Shown here: piece after piece, positions 24,176 to 31,134 of the stretch
How positions within the stretch are numbered: position 1 is the stretch's first letter
How the letters are laid out: each line of letters begins with the position of its first letter
Source of the DNA: a virus
IMG/VR virus record: IMGVR_UViG_3300038701_001426
Span: 1 to 42,742 of that record
Length of the DNA stretch: 42,742 nucleotides
Direction: 5' to 3' (one strand)
Program-made: the position numbers and the translations under genes
The notes under the pieces: model-generated
Told to the model about the DNA's origin: nothing
Seen by the model: the letters and a program-made list of their open reading frames with translations, nothing else
The model's database searches: none

Positions 24176-24948
24176 ATCAACGGCTCCTGTACGGGCTTGG
24201 CGGGGGGTTCGATGAACATGTCCGGCTGTGCGTAGGCGTCTTCAATCCGTTTACACGCGATGTCGAAATAGCCGGGGTCCAGTTCGATACCGATGAACTT
24301 GCGGCCAAGCTTGGCGCAGGCGACTCCGGTTGTGCCGCTGCCCATGAAGGGGTCCAGGATGGTTTGTCCGGGGTTGCTGAACAGCGTTATCAGTTCCCGC
24401 ATAAGGGAAACGGGTTTCTCTGTCGGGTGCGCTCCGTGCCGGTCCTGCGGCTGGCAAAAGTGCGTAAACACGTTGCGCCGCCCTCCGCCGTTCCATGATG
24501 CGTGACCACTGCCGCACCATGCTGCGACGAACATTTCCGCACCCATCGCCGGCCCCTGCCCGTTGAACTGCGGGGCGCTGTCAGGCTTCACCCAGACACA
24601 CGCCCGTTTGTATTTTGCTTCGGCCCTTTCGATTTCGTCGCGCCACGGGGCCACACCTTCCGGGGTACAGAACAAAACAAGCCACCCATTGGCCGCGCCG
24701 ACCAGCATTGGTGTAACAGGGCCGCGCAAATAATCGACGCTCTCGAAATCGATGGGAGGCGGGTTGGCGTGCCCGTCTATTCGGATGCGCTTTTGCGCCC
24801 CTCTGACTTTTTCTCCGCGCTTGCTGGCGTGCATGTGTTTTTCATAGGGCGGATCCCCGATAACATGATCCACCCCGGCGAGCGTCGGCAGCACGTCGAG
24901 GCAATCGCCCTGATAAAGCGTGGCATCGCCTATCTGTACGGGGTTCAT
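24172..24948 (-). CDS. DNA adenine N6-methyltransferase (beta-class)
   Basis: 258 aa. The catalytic 'DPPY' (motif IV) occurs at residues about 32-35, before the SAM-binding 'DPFMGSGTTG' near residue 200. That order (IV then I) defines beta-class N6-adenine (or N4-cytosine) methyltransferases; DPPY favours adenine. 'HPTEKPVSLMRELI' supports the CcrM-like subgroup. No restriction partner is nearby, so protection of phage DNA from host restriction or an epigenetic role is likely. The target specificity cannot be read from sequence. Confidence 0.9.
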   Translation of the reverse strand: MNPVQIGDATLYQGDCLDVLPTLAGVDHVIGDPPYEKHMHASKRGEKVRGAQKRIRIDGHANPPPIDFESVDYLRGPVTPMLVGAANGWLVLFCTPEGVAPWRDEIERAEAKYKRACVWVKPDSAPQFNGQGPAMGAEMFVAAWCGSGHASWNGGGRRNVFTHFCQPQDRHGAHPTEKPVSLMRELITLFSNPGQTILDPFMGSGTTGVACAKLGRKFIGIELDPGYFDIACKRIEDAYAQPDMFIEPPAKPVQEPLI

Positions 24949-24949
24949 G

Positions 24950-25396
24950 CCACCCCCTTGAATGAATGGACCGCAGCGGCATATTCAGCGCCCCGGATTT
25001 GAACCGGGGAACCAGTCACTGATAAGGTTTGACGGTTTCGAACCCGTCGCGCCCGGTTGGCCAACCTTGCCAACGGTGCCCTACTGGACACCTCTGCGGT
25101 CCTACCGGCCCGAAGGTCGGTATCTGAATAAAAGGCGCTCCCGGAAGCCGTATCATTTCCGGGCCTTGTGGCGGTGAACGGCACCCCCACGGCGGGGAAA
25201 GGAGCAAAAACCGCCGTGTGTGAATAAAAAGCCCGGCAAACGCTACGCGCCGGGAGTTCGACCGGAGGCAGACAGGGAGGGGTAGCCTCTACGGTCGGGG
25301 GGAGGGTCATCAGTCGCGCTCCGTTTGTGCGGAAACGCCGTAGGAGGTTGGCTCTGCTTACGCCAAAGTGGGGCAATTGGAGGGGCAGAGCGTTGT
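24950..25396 (-). other. non-coding region packed with inverted repeats and T-arm-like hairpins
   Basis: About 445 nt. Minus-strand order: GCTCTGC/GCAGAGC (25391-25351); CGACCG-GAGGC stem (25297-25259); terminator (25254-25223); CACGGCGG/CCGCCGTG (25218-25188); CCCGGAA/TTCCGGG (25163-25140) then a T-rich tail. Then follows a domain closed by a perfect 9-bp stem GGACCGCAG/CTGCGGTCC (25102-25094 with 24976-24968). Inside that domain lie a GGTG/CACC hairpin, a 6-bp GTTGGC/GCCAAC hairpin with 7-nt loop, and two tRNA T-arm-like hairpins (loops GTTCGAAA and TTCAAAT), each bracketed by an outer stem (AAGGTT/AACCTT; TCAGTG/CGCTGA). An overlapping ORF (24945-25400) shows no protein family. Likely a structured RNA and/or antitermination/leader region. 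Confidence 0.65.
25223..25254 (-). terminator. intrinsic terminator early in the left operon
   Basis: Minus strand CCCGGC ... GCCGGG stem (6 bp) with an 11-nt loop, then CTTTTTATTC. It sits after the first four genes of the operon, the place of lambda tR1/tL1-type terminators. Passage to the methyltransferase and replication genes would then need readthrough or antitermination. Confidence 0.75.
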
Positions 25397-25687
25397 TCAT
25401 TTCTTGGCGCCACTGTCTTCATACGGGGAGAGTTTGATCATTTGGTCCCATAACCCCTTGACCATGCCCTCCGCTTTCTCTTGCGTCATATCGGCCATAG
25501 CAGCGTCGGCCTTGTCCCACCCGGCATCACCGGGGAAACCAGCCGCTATCGCGCAAATTCCGATACCGAAACGCTCACCATCGACATAGAAACGGAGTTC
25601 CGCCCCGTCCTCGTCGTCCATCTGATCTTTTTTGACGAGAATTTGTCCGTACTTTTCGCTTTCATAGATCTTTGCAAAACCAGTCAT
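25397..25687 (-). CDS. hypothetical early protein
   Basis: 96 aa, acidic, alpha/beta. The middle (AELRFYVDGERFGIGICAIA) and the helix 'MTQEKAEGMVKGLWDQM' are not assignable. It overlaps the CII-like gene by 4 bp. Confidence 0.7.
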   Translation of the reverse strand: MTGFAKIYESEKYGQILVKKDQMDDEDGAELRFYVDGERFGIGICAIAAGFPGDAGWDKADAAMADMTQEKAEGMVKGLWDQMIKLSPYEDSGAKK

Positions 25688-26193
25688 TCTGCCGCCATCC
25701 CCTGAGCAACAGAAACCGGGTGATTGATGGGCCGGGGCTTCGGGCGGTGTTCGTTGATTTCGGCCCGCGCCGCGTCAATCGCCATGACCAGCGTGTGCAG
25801 GGCTTCCTCGATTTCGTGTATCTCGCCCGGTGTCAGCTTGCCGTCCGACCATCCCTTGCGTATCTCCCCCGCTACCGTGCCGAGGGAGTCGGTCAGTTGG
25901 GCGAGGTGATCGAACAGACACCGGCCCGCCGGGGTTTCGTTTCCGGCAAGGTCGGTCAACTGGCGGACAGCGGCCTTCAATACCGGCCCGCGTATCCCGG
26001 TTTCGCGCTGATAGGCGGCGTCCAGTTTTATGGCCTGCTCAATTGTCGGCAGGTCGGTCTTGTCGGGATCGGACCAGAACCGCACCATGGATTCGCTTTT
26101 GCCGACCGCCTCTCCCGCGCCGTCCGGCGACAGGACGGCCATTACCTGTGTGATTGCGTGGGGGATGGACCCCGGCTCGCGCAGCTTGGTCAT
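25684..26193 (-). CDS. CII/CP76-like regulatory protein
   Basis: 169 aa. The first 60 residues (AITQVMAVLSPDGAGEAVGK ... DLPTIEQAIKLDAAY) have the HTH pattern 'A-A-x-x-V-G-K-S-x-S-x-V-x-x-W-x-D-P-D' of phage CII-like regulators; the remainder is helical. It lies third in the Cro operon, the position of lambda cII. A role in the lysis-lysogeny decision or replication is inferred. Confidence 0.6.
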   Translation of the reverse strand: MTKLREPGSIPHAITQVMAVLSPDGAGEAVGKSESMVRFWSDPDKTDLPTIEQAIKLDAAYQRETGIRGPVLKAAVRQLTDLAGNETPAGRCLFDHLAQLTDSLGTVAGEIRKGWSDGKLTPGEIHEIEEALHTLVMAIDAARAEINEHRPKPRPINHPVSVAQGMAAE

Positions 26194-26300
26194 TCAAAAA
26201 TCTCCCGCTTATTGGAATGGAACGCCCCCTGCCCGCCTGCCATGTTCAGTGCATGGAGAACTGGAAAAAGCTTGGGGATGTTTGCGAAGGACTGGTTCAT
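26190..26300 (-). CDS. 36-aa peptide between cro and cII-like genes
   Basis: ATG at 26300 and stop at 26192-26190 both overlap neighbours as ATGA, strong evidence of translation coupling. The product begins MNQSFANIPKLFPVLHALN. Unrecognised; could be an N-terminal remnant or a regulatory peptide. Confidence 0.6.
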   Translation of the reverse strand: MNQSFANIPKLFPVLHALNMAGGQGAFHSNKREIFE

Positions 26301-26515
26301 GCCGCCTCGCTCTCGAACAATTCGGCATCGAATTCCACGCCGTGTTCTTTGCAGGCCGCCTCCACCTCAAAACGGCGATACGGCGGAATAACCCCCGCCT
26401 CCCGCCACCCCTGTACGGTGGATGCGTTGCGATGTCCGAGCGCCGCGGCGAAGGGGCGGATACCGCCGAAAGCGTTAATCAGTCGGTCGGTTTTCGTGAG
26501 AGGATTTTTAATCAT
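26297..26515 (-). CDS. Cro-like repressor (carph-isopro type HTH)
   Basis: 72 aa from ATG 26515 (MIKNPLTKTDRLINAFGG). 'LINAFGGIRPFAAALGHRN', 'TVQGWREAGVIPPYRRFEVE' and 'AACKEHG' form the short HTH typical of phage Cro-like proteins annotated as carph-isopro domain proteins. It is divergent from the S24 repressor across two operators and is the first gene of the early-left operon. Expected to repress the repressor gene and its own operon. Confidence 0.8.
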   Translation of the reverse strand: MIKNPLTKTDRLINAFGGIRPFAAALGHRNASTVQGWREAGVIPPYRRFEVEAACKEHGVEFDAELFESEAA

Positions 26516-26522
26516 AATCGCT

Positions 26523-26551
26523 AATGTACGATTGCCGTACCAAAAGCGCAA
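26523..26551 (-). promoter_or_regulatory. early-left promoter with operator O1
   Basis: TTGCGC (26551-26546), 17-bp spacer, TACATT (26528-26523). The operator GTACG-ATTGC-CGTAC (26526-26540, plus-strand reading) covers the -10 end and most of the spacer, so repressor binding would block polymerase. Confidence 0.75.
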
Positions 26552-26558
26552 GAAAAAA

Positions 26559-26573
26559 GTACGATCTAAGTAC
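26559..26573 (+). promoter_or_regulatory. operator O2
   Basis: GTACG-ATCTA-AGTAC, one mismatch from a perfect 15-bp operator. Start-to-start distance from O1 is 33 bp. It lies between the left promoter's -35 and the repressor start codon, so it could control repressor expression. Confidence 0.7.
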
Positions 26574-26578
26574 GTGAA

Positions 26579-27223
26579 ATGCTTTTAATGCCGGAATACG
26601 ACTCGTGTATGCACAAGTGGATCAAAGCCCGGCTGCGCGAGATCGGCAAAAAACAGAAAGACTTGGCGGCAGCCATGTCCCTGCCGCATACGAGGGTCAG
26701 CGAAATCATATCCGGCAAGCGCGCCGTCAGATCGCATGAGGCCGCAATCCTCGCCAGTTTTCTTGGCCTTAGCGGTGATGAAGTCCTGCAACGGCTCGGC
26801 GGCGAAATATCGGATGCAGAATTTTCGGTTGTGCGCCAACCAGTGATTCATGTTCCGTTAATATCGTGGGTACAGGCTGGAGAACTAGCAGAAATTAGCG
26901 ATCCGCTTCCCCCCGGAGACGCTGAAGAATGGGTAGCGGTGGCAAGTATGAAGGCGACACTGATTGCACTTCGCGTGCGGGGAACATCTATCAACCGGGT
27001 TGCACCGGACGGGGCTGTAATCATCGTCGATTACGCAGACACGGACCCCATCAGCGGAAAACTGTATGCATTTCGGAATGGCGACGGTGCTGGAGCGGTG
27101 AAGCGGTACAAGGCCAACCCGCCGCGTTTCGAGCCGGATTCAACCGATCCCCACGAGACGATTTTCCCTGACGAACACACGCACATTATAGGACGCGTCG
27201 AAACGGTTATTGTCTCGGTCTAA
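26579..27223 (+). CDS. S24/LexA-like phage repressor (CI-type)
   Basis: 214 aa from the first ATG; an internal ATG at 26609 gives 204 aa beginning MHKWIKARLREIGKKQ and is also plausible. No good ribosome site precedes either, so a leaderless message is possible. Residues about 12-70 are the HTH (KKQKDLAAAMSLPHTRVSEI). The C-terminal half is the self-cleavage domain: Ala-Gly in 'SWVQAGELAE' (cleavage point), catalytic Ser in 'VRGTSINRVAPDG', and Lys in 'GAGAVKRYK'. It maintains lysogeny and should be cleaved after RecA activation by DNA damage. Four matching operators flank the gene. Confidence 0.9.
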   Translation: MLLMPEYDSCMHKWIKARLREIGKKQKDLAAAMSLPHTRVSEIISGKRAVRSHEAAILASFLGLSGDEVLQRLGGEISDAEFSVVRQPVIHVPLISWVQAGELAEISDPLPPGDAEEWVAVASMKATLIALRVRGTSINRVAPDGAVIIVDYADTDPISGKLYAFRNGDGAGAVKRYKANPPRFEPDSTDPHETIFPDEHTHIIGRVETVIVSV

Positions 27224-27229
27224 AAAAAT

Positions 27230-27244
27230 GTACGGATAACGTAT
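27230..27244 (+). promoter_or_regulatory. operator O3
   Basis: GTACG-GATAA-CGTAT, one mismatch. It begins 7 nt after the repressor stop and 33 bp before O4 (start to start), mirroring the O1-O2 spacing. It lies just upstream of the right promoter's -35. Confidence 0.7.
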
Positions 27245-27251
27245 TTTTTGC

Positions 27252-27280
27252 TTGACGTATTTGTACGGTGATCGTACTTT
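27252..27280 (+). promoter_or_regulatory. early-right promoter with operator O4
   Basis: TTGACG (27252-27257), 17-bp spacer, TACTTT (27275-27280). O4 = GTACG-GTGAT-CGTAC (27263-27277) covers spacer and -10. It is a perfect 5-bp inverted repeat with 5-bp centre. It drives the plus-strand early genes; ribosome site AGGAGA precedes the first gene. Confidence 0.8.
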
Positions 27281-27306
27281 AAGGGCATCCAATCAGGAGA
27301 TGCCCG

Positions 27307-27579
27307 ATGACCAGCTACTACATTTCCCGCGCAGCCAGAGACGACGAAGCCGAACTTGAGGCCGTTCGCGATCAGGTTGCAGCCCTTCGCGCATATTGCC
27401 AGCGCTCTGCCAAACGGCTCAACAGCGCACAGTCTATCGACAACGTTTCTGGGTTTCTGGATGCGCTTGACGACGCCCTTGCAGACCACATCGCCCCGGC
27501 CCTTGCCCTTCTGACCGACGACGTTGCCGCCGAGGAACGCGGTACGGCGCGGGTCCATCTGACGGAGGCGGCGGAATGA
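27307..27579 (+). CDS. first early-right protein, unknown
   Basis: 90 aa, helical, Ala/Glu/Asp-rich (AELEAVRDQVAALRAYCQRS). AGGAGATGCCCG before the ATG gives a good ribosome site. As the first product of the right promoter it is a candidate for an early regulator (lambda N place), but there is no basic RNA-binding segment. Unrecognised. Confidence 0.7.
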   Translation: MTSYYISRAARDDEAELEAVRDQVAALRAYCQRSAKRLNSAQSIDNVSGFLDALDDALADHIAPALALLTDDVAAEERGTARVHLTEAAE

Positions 27580-27881
27580 GTTTCTTTCAGAAGATGCTGG
27601 CCCTAATGGGTCGGCAATACGTCTTGCTGGTTCACCACGACCGAAAGAAAAGGGTTTGTCGCGCCTATGTCTTGGGCGGCGCTGTTTACGCTCACCCCTA
27701 TTTGCCGGAGACAAGATGCAAGCTGTTGCCCGGCGGCAAGGTCGAGGGTGAATGCTACATCCACGGGTGGGAACCAATCACGCCCAAAACCATCGCTCTG
27801 CACAAATCCCTTTCCCGCAACGAGGCTATTAAACGCTCCAACGCCGCAAAGGTCGTGAACCTCTGGGAGTCCCAATCATGA
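27576..27881 (+). CDS. early hypothetical protein
   Basis: 101 aa, beta-rich N-terminus (QYVLLVHHDRKKRVCRAYVL) and basic C-terminus (HKSLSRNEAIKRSNAAK). It overlaps both neighbours by 4 bp. Its last codons and the following start share the 17-nt junction GGGAGTCCCAATCATGA with the next gene end. Confidence 0.7.
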   Translation: MSFFQKMLALMGRQYVLLVHHDRKKRVCRAYVLGGAVYAHPYLPETRCKLLPGGKVEGECYIHGWEPITPKTIALHKSLSRNEAIKRSNAAKVVNLWESQS

Positions 27882-28246
27882 AAAACAGAACAAGCAGACT
27901 CGAAGGCAAGATCGACGGCATCCAATCAGACATCCGCGATGTTGACATGGAGATCGCCGCCCACCTGACCGGCAGTGTCAAAAAGCTGGTCGACGCCGAG
28001 AGCGAGCGCGGAAAGGCTGCGGAAGTTGAAACGGCTATGGCGACAATCGCCGCCGTCTACGCAGCGGCCCCGGAACACGCACAAAGCGCAATCCTGCGGC
28101 GGTTGAATGGGTACGCCGAGAAGATTGCCCACGAATCCGAGAGTTACGGACAGATGAAATTCACGGGCGCGGCCGTCTATCGCCCTGTGGCTGCACCCGC
28201 AAAACCTGACTTCTCCTGGTTCCTGCGCGGGGAGTCCCAATCATGA
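27878..28246 (+). CDS. early coiled-coil protein
   Basis: 122 aa. N-terminal helix (LEGKIDGIQSDIRDVDMEI) followed by helical repeats and a Pro/Ala tail. Ends 'LRGESQS', like the 'LWESQS' end of the preceding gene, because of the repeated junction. Unrecognised. Confidence 0.7.
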   Translation: MKNRTSRLEGKIDGIQSDIRDVDMEIAAHLTGSVKKLVDAESERGKAAEVETAMATIAAVYAAAPEHAQSAILRRLNGYAEKIAHESESYGQMKFTGAAVYRPVAAPAKPDFSWFLRGESQS

Positions 28247-28425
28247 TCGGGGGTAAGCCGTGGACTCCGAGCATTGAATTGTTCGACGGCGAGACCGCGA
28301 TCAACGAACCGTGTCCTTGGTGCGGACGAGAAGAAGAAGGGGAGTGGATCACGCCTTGCCCTTCGGATGATTGCCCAAGCCATGACGCCATCCAGTCCCG
28401 CGCACGGGGAGAGAGCAATGAGTAA
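28243..28425 (+). CDS. small zinc-ribbon protein
   Basis: 60 aa. Two Cys pairs, 'CPWCGREE' and 'CPSDDCPSHD', suggest a zinc knuckle of the Lar-like / restriction-alleviation size class; identity is not proven. Ends at the AATGAGTAA junction shared with the next gene. Confidence 0.65.
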   Translation: MIGGKPWTPSIELFDGETAINEPCPWCGREEEGEWITPCPSDDCPSHDAIQSRARGESNE

Positions 28426-28600
28426 GGATGTAGAGACGGCAAAAATCCGCTCCGCCCTTCAGCAGTGCGAGGAATATCTCGACCAGCGGGCCGACGCCGA
28501 TTGCGACGAAACCGGCTTCATCCCAAACGAAGAAATGACGCTTCTGGCGGAGGTCAGAGACGCCCTTTCCATGCTTACCGAGGAGACAGGCAATGAGTAA
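28418..28600 (+). CDS. 60-aa helical acidic protein
   Basis: From ATG 28418 (GGGGAGAGAGC upstream). 'AKIRSALQQCEEYLDQRADA' and 'LLAEVRDALSML' are helical; the second resembles the 'MLAEIRDALSIP' segment of the protein at 33397, suggesting distant paralogy. Unknown role. Confidence 0.65.
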   Translation: MSKDVETAKIRSALQQCEEYLDQRADADCDETGFIPNEEMTLLAEVRDALSMLTEETGNE

Positions 28601-28808
28601 GAACGCACCGGCTTTTCCGGTCGCCCTCGGAACGCAGGACGATCAACACGAATGTGGTTTCGGCCTCACCAAGCGGGAGTATTTCGCGGCGGCGGCGCTG
28701 ACGGGTTGGCTGGCGCACCCAGAAACAACCACGGACGACCCCGAGCGAATGGCGATTGTCGCATACATCATTGCCGACGCAATGCTTACCGAGGGGGAGA
28801 AGGGGTGA
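28593..28808 (+). CDS. conserved small early phage protein
   Basis: 71 aa. 'GFGLTKREYFAAAALTGWLA ... AYIIADAML' is the pattern of a widespread small phage protein family of unknown function (SLRDYFAA..A / YxxADAML). Overlaps neighbours by 8 and 1 bp. Confidence 0.75.
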   Translation: MSKNAPAFPVALGTQDDQHECGFGLTKREYFAAAALTGWLAHPETTTDDPERMAIVAYIIADAMLTEGEKG

Positions 28809-28963
28809 TGGGCAAGACGTTTTTTGAACTTCTGTGGCGCACCCTTTGCGGGTTAGTCGCCCTCGCGTTTCTACCGCTCGGGTTTCTGTGCGGTGTGGTC
28901 AAGATCGGTTTCGGCGCGGGCTACGAACTGGCTGAAAAACTCAACAAACGAGGCACCCCATGA
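28808..28963 (+). CDS. 51-aa membrane protein
   Basis: One or two hydrophobic segments (LLWRTLCGLVALAFLPLGF; LCGVVKIGFGAGY) and a charged C-terminus (LAEKLNKRG). Starts at the TGATG overlap. Confidence 0.65.
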   Translation: MGKTFFELLWRTLCGLVALAFLPLGFLCGVVKIGFGAGYELAEKLNKRGTP

Positions 28964-29208
28964 CTGACCCCGTATTCGTAGAGAAGGCGCGGGAGGTGTG
29001 TGACTCTCTCAATATAACTTATGTCGATGGGCCGGAAATTCTCGCCACCGCCTTACAGGAAGCGACAGAGACAGCGAGGAATGATGCGCTGGAAGAAGCC
29101 GCTGTCAAAACAATCAGCTTTGGCCGGTCGGGCGGACGAACACGCGTATCGCATAAAGCCGTGGCCGAAGCCATCCGCCACCTCAAATCCAAGGCAGGTG
29201 AGCAATGA
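28960..29208 (+). CDS. early hypothetical protein
   Basis: 82 aa, helical (ILATALQEATETARNDALEE) then basic (FGRSGGRTRVSHKAVAEAIR). Could bind nucleic acid through its basic second half. Unrecognised. Confidence 0.65.
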   Translation: MTDPVFVEKAREVCDSLNITYVDGPEILATALQEATETARNDALEEAAVKTISFGRSGGRTRVSHKAVAEAIRHLKSKAGEQ

Positions 29209-29297
29209 CTGAGGAACAGCGCCAGGAATTCCGGCAATGGATGAAAGACGGGATGCCGGCCCGCGCCCCGTTCGTACCGATGGAGGATGAGGAATGA
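29205..29297 (+). CDS. 30-aa peptide
   Basis: ATG overlaps the upstream stop (ATGA) and the stop overlaps the next ATG (AATGAA). MTEEQRQEFRQWMKDG... Supported by coupling only. Confidence 0.5.
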   Translation: MTEEQRQEFRQWMKDGMPARAPFVPMEDEE

Positions 29298-29434
29298 AGT
29301 GGCTCAAGCGCCGTCGCGCCCGCAAGGCCCGCCCGTTTCAGCAGGCCATTGCCGACAACCAGACCAGCGCAATCAGCAAGCGGCTGCGTCTGAAACTCCT
29401 GAAACTGCACATCCAGGAGGCAACCCCGAAATGA
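29294..29434 (+). CDS. 46-aa highly basic protein
   Basis: Begins MKWLKRRRARKARPFQ and continues as a basic leucine-rich helix (LRLKLLKLHIQEA). Such arginine-rich peptides resemble RNA-binding antiterminators of the lambda N type in composition, though the position (after several genes) is unusual. ATGA overlaps both neighbours. Confidence 0.6.
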   Translation: MKWLKRRRARKARPFQQAIADNQTSAISKRLRLKLLKLHIQEATPK

Positions 29435-29514
29435 ACGCCATTTTTGCAATCGTCGCCATCGCAACAGCGGTCGCCATTGTTATGCATCTGGCGGGCGTGG
29501 AGCCGTTGATATGA
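29431..29514 (+). CDS. 27-aa single-pass membrane peptide
   Basis: MNAIFAIVAIATAVAIVMHL is almost one transmembrane helix; start and stop overlap neighbours by 4 bp. Likely translated; role unknown. Confidence 0.55.
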   Translation: MNAIFAIVAIATAVAIVMHLAGVEPLI

Positions 29515-29699
29515 GCGACACAGTAGCCGTAACCCGCGCATGGTTTGACGACACCATACACACGCCCGTGGAAACCCACGATACGCATTGGCGGCATTAC
29601 CACCGCATGAAACACATGGAGCGCCGCCTAGTCGCAATCGGGCGCGCCGACATTGTTGAAGAAGCGGACAGGTACGCAGATGAAAGGATGGGGAAATGA
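29511..29699 (+). CDS. 62-aa hypothetical protein
   Basis: His/Met-rich (HTPVETHDTHWRHYHRMKHM) helix followed by 'EEADRYADERMGK'. No motif. Overlaps the Rad52-like gene by 4 bp. Confidence 0.65.
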   Translation: MSDTVAVTRAWFDDTIHTPVETHDTHWRHYHRMKHMERRLVAIGRADIVEEADRYADERMGK

Positions 29700-30388
29700 G
29701 TTTCCAAAACGAACAGCTTGACATGCTCAACGCGCCGCTGAACAGGAACAACGTCAGGCAGCGCGAGCAGGGCCGGACGACGGTCTCTTACATCGAGGGC
29801 TGGCATGCCATCGCCGAAGCCAACCGGATATTCGGGTTTGATGGATGGACCCGCGAAACCGTCGATATCAACTGCGTTGCCGAAAACCCGCGCAAGATTG
29901 GCGAGGGCAAGGCATGGGAGAAAGACGGGTTCGGCGTGACCTACACGGCCAAAGTCAAGGTTACTGCCGGGGGCGTTGTTCGCGAAGGTGTCGGCGCGGG
30001 GCATGGGATCGATGCCGACCCCGGACAGGCGCACGAAAGCGCTATCAAGGAAGCTGAAACCGACGCAATGAAACGGGCGCTTATGACGTTCGGCAACCCC
30101 TTCGGTCTGGCGCTGTACGACAAGGAGAAATCGAACGTTAAAACGGACGCCGAAATCAACGCGCCCGCCCCCGCAACCAAAGATGAAATCTGCGCCGCGC
30201 TCGGTGCCTGCACGTCGCGCGATGAACTTGTCGCGACATGGAAGGCACACGCGCAACGCCTGAACCAGATGCAGCGCGATGCTCCCGACGACTATCACGC
30301 CTGCGTCGAGAAGAAAGACGAAATGAAAGCCGATCCTCTGATTGCTGGCGATATCGAACGCGAAGCCATACAGGGAGAAGCCGCATGA
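29696..30388 (+). CDS. Rad52-like single-strand annealing protein
   Basis: 230 aa. 'GRTTVSYIEGWHAIAEANRI' and 'FGFDGW', 'GVGAGHGIDADPGQAHESA', 'KEAETDAMKRALMTFGNPFG' are the core of the phage Rad52/Rad22 family. It coats and anneals ssDNA in phage recombination, forming rings. The C-terminal 80 residues are a helical tail for partner contacts. It opens the recombination block; no exonuclease partner was recognised next to it. Confidence 0.9.
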   Translation: MSFQNEQLDMLNAPLNRNNVRQREQGRTTVSYIEGWHAIAEANRIFGFDGWTRETVDINCVAENPRKIGEGKAWEKDGFGVTYTAKVKVTAGGVVREGVGAGHGIDADPGQAHESAIKEAETDAMKRALMTFGNPFGLALYDKEKSNVKTDAEINAPAPATKDEICAALGACTSRDELVATWKAHAQRLNQMQRDAPDDYHACVEKKDEMKADPLIAGDIEREAIQGEAA

Positions 30389-31134
30389 ATACGCAGATTG
30401 CCACCATTGGCGACAACAACCCGCCTACCCCGTTCGAGGAAATCTCGGAGAAGATCGAAGACCTGTACAATGAGGCCAAGCAATGGCTCGACGGCGATCC
30501 GGTGGATTCACAGGGACAGGCCGATGCGCTCAACACCCTCATCAATATGATCCGGGCGGCGGAAAAGGAAGCCGACGCGCTGCGGAAAGATGAGGTCAAG
30601 CCGTTCGATGAAGGCAAGGCCGAGGTTCAGGCCCGCTACAACCCGCTGATCGGAAAGACCAAGGCCGTGACCGGCAAAACGGTCCTCGCGCTCGATGTCG
30701 CCAAGAAGGCCCTGACGCCGTGGCTCGAAAAGCTGGATGCCGAAAAGCGCGAAGCCGAACGCATCGCCCGCGAGGAAGCCGAGAAAGCCCGCAAGGAAGC
30801 AGAACAGGCGTTCATCCTGTCAGAGAAGGACAACCTTGCAGAGCGCGAGGAAGCCGAACGCCGGGCCGCAGTGGCAAAACAGGCGGATATCAATGCCCGC
30901 GTTTCCGCCAAGGACAAGGCTCATGCCAAGGGTGGCACCGGCCGCGCTACCGGGCTACGGAGCGAGTGGCGGGCGGAAATCACAGACAAGCGCGAGTTTG
31001 CCCGGTGGATATGGACGAACCGCGAATCCGAAATGTCGGGCTGGCTGAACGAAATGGCCGGCAAGATTGTGAAGCAGAACCACGACCAGGATATCCCCGG
31101 CGTGAAAATCATTGAAGAAAGGAAGGCCGTGTAA
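30385..31134 (+). CDS. coiled-coil protein of the recombination block
   Basis: 249 aa from ATG 30385. The first 60 residues are small alpha/beta with 'DNNPPTPFEEISEKIEDLY'. A long charged coiled coil (about 100-190; EEAEKARKEAEQAFILSEK) follows, then a basic region (TGRATGLRSEWRAEITDKRE) and a C-terminal domain. This family regularly accompanies Rad52-like or Erf-like annealing genes in phages; function unknown, possibly an annealing cofactor. Confidence 0.7.
   Translation: MNTQIATIGDNNPPTPFEEISEKIEDLYNEAKQWLDGDPVDSQGQADALNTLINMIRAAEKEADALRKDEVKPFDEGKAEVQARYNPLIGKTKAVTGKTVLALDVAKKALTPWLEKLDAEKREAERIAREEAEKARKEAEQAFILSEKDNLAEREEAERRAAVAKQADINARVSAKDKAHAKGGTGRATGLRSEWRAEITDKREFARWIWTNRESEMSGWLNEMAGKIVKQNHDQDIPGVKIIEERKAV

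Noticed and set aside
24945-25400. 151-codon minus-strand ORF across the structured locus
   Set aside because: No protein family, composition driven by hairpins, contains T-arm sequences read as protein; the locus is better explained as non-coding.
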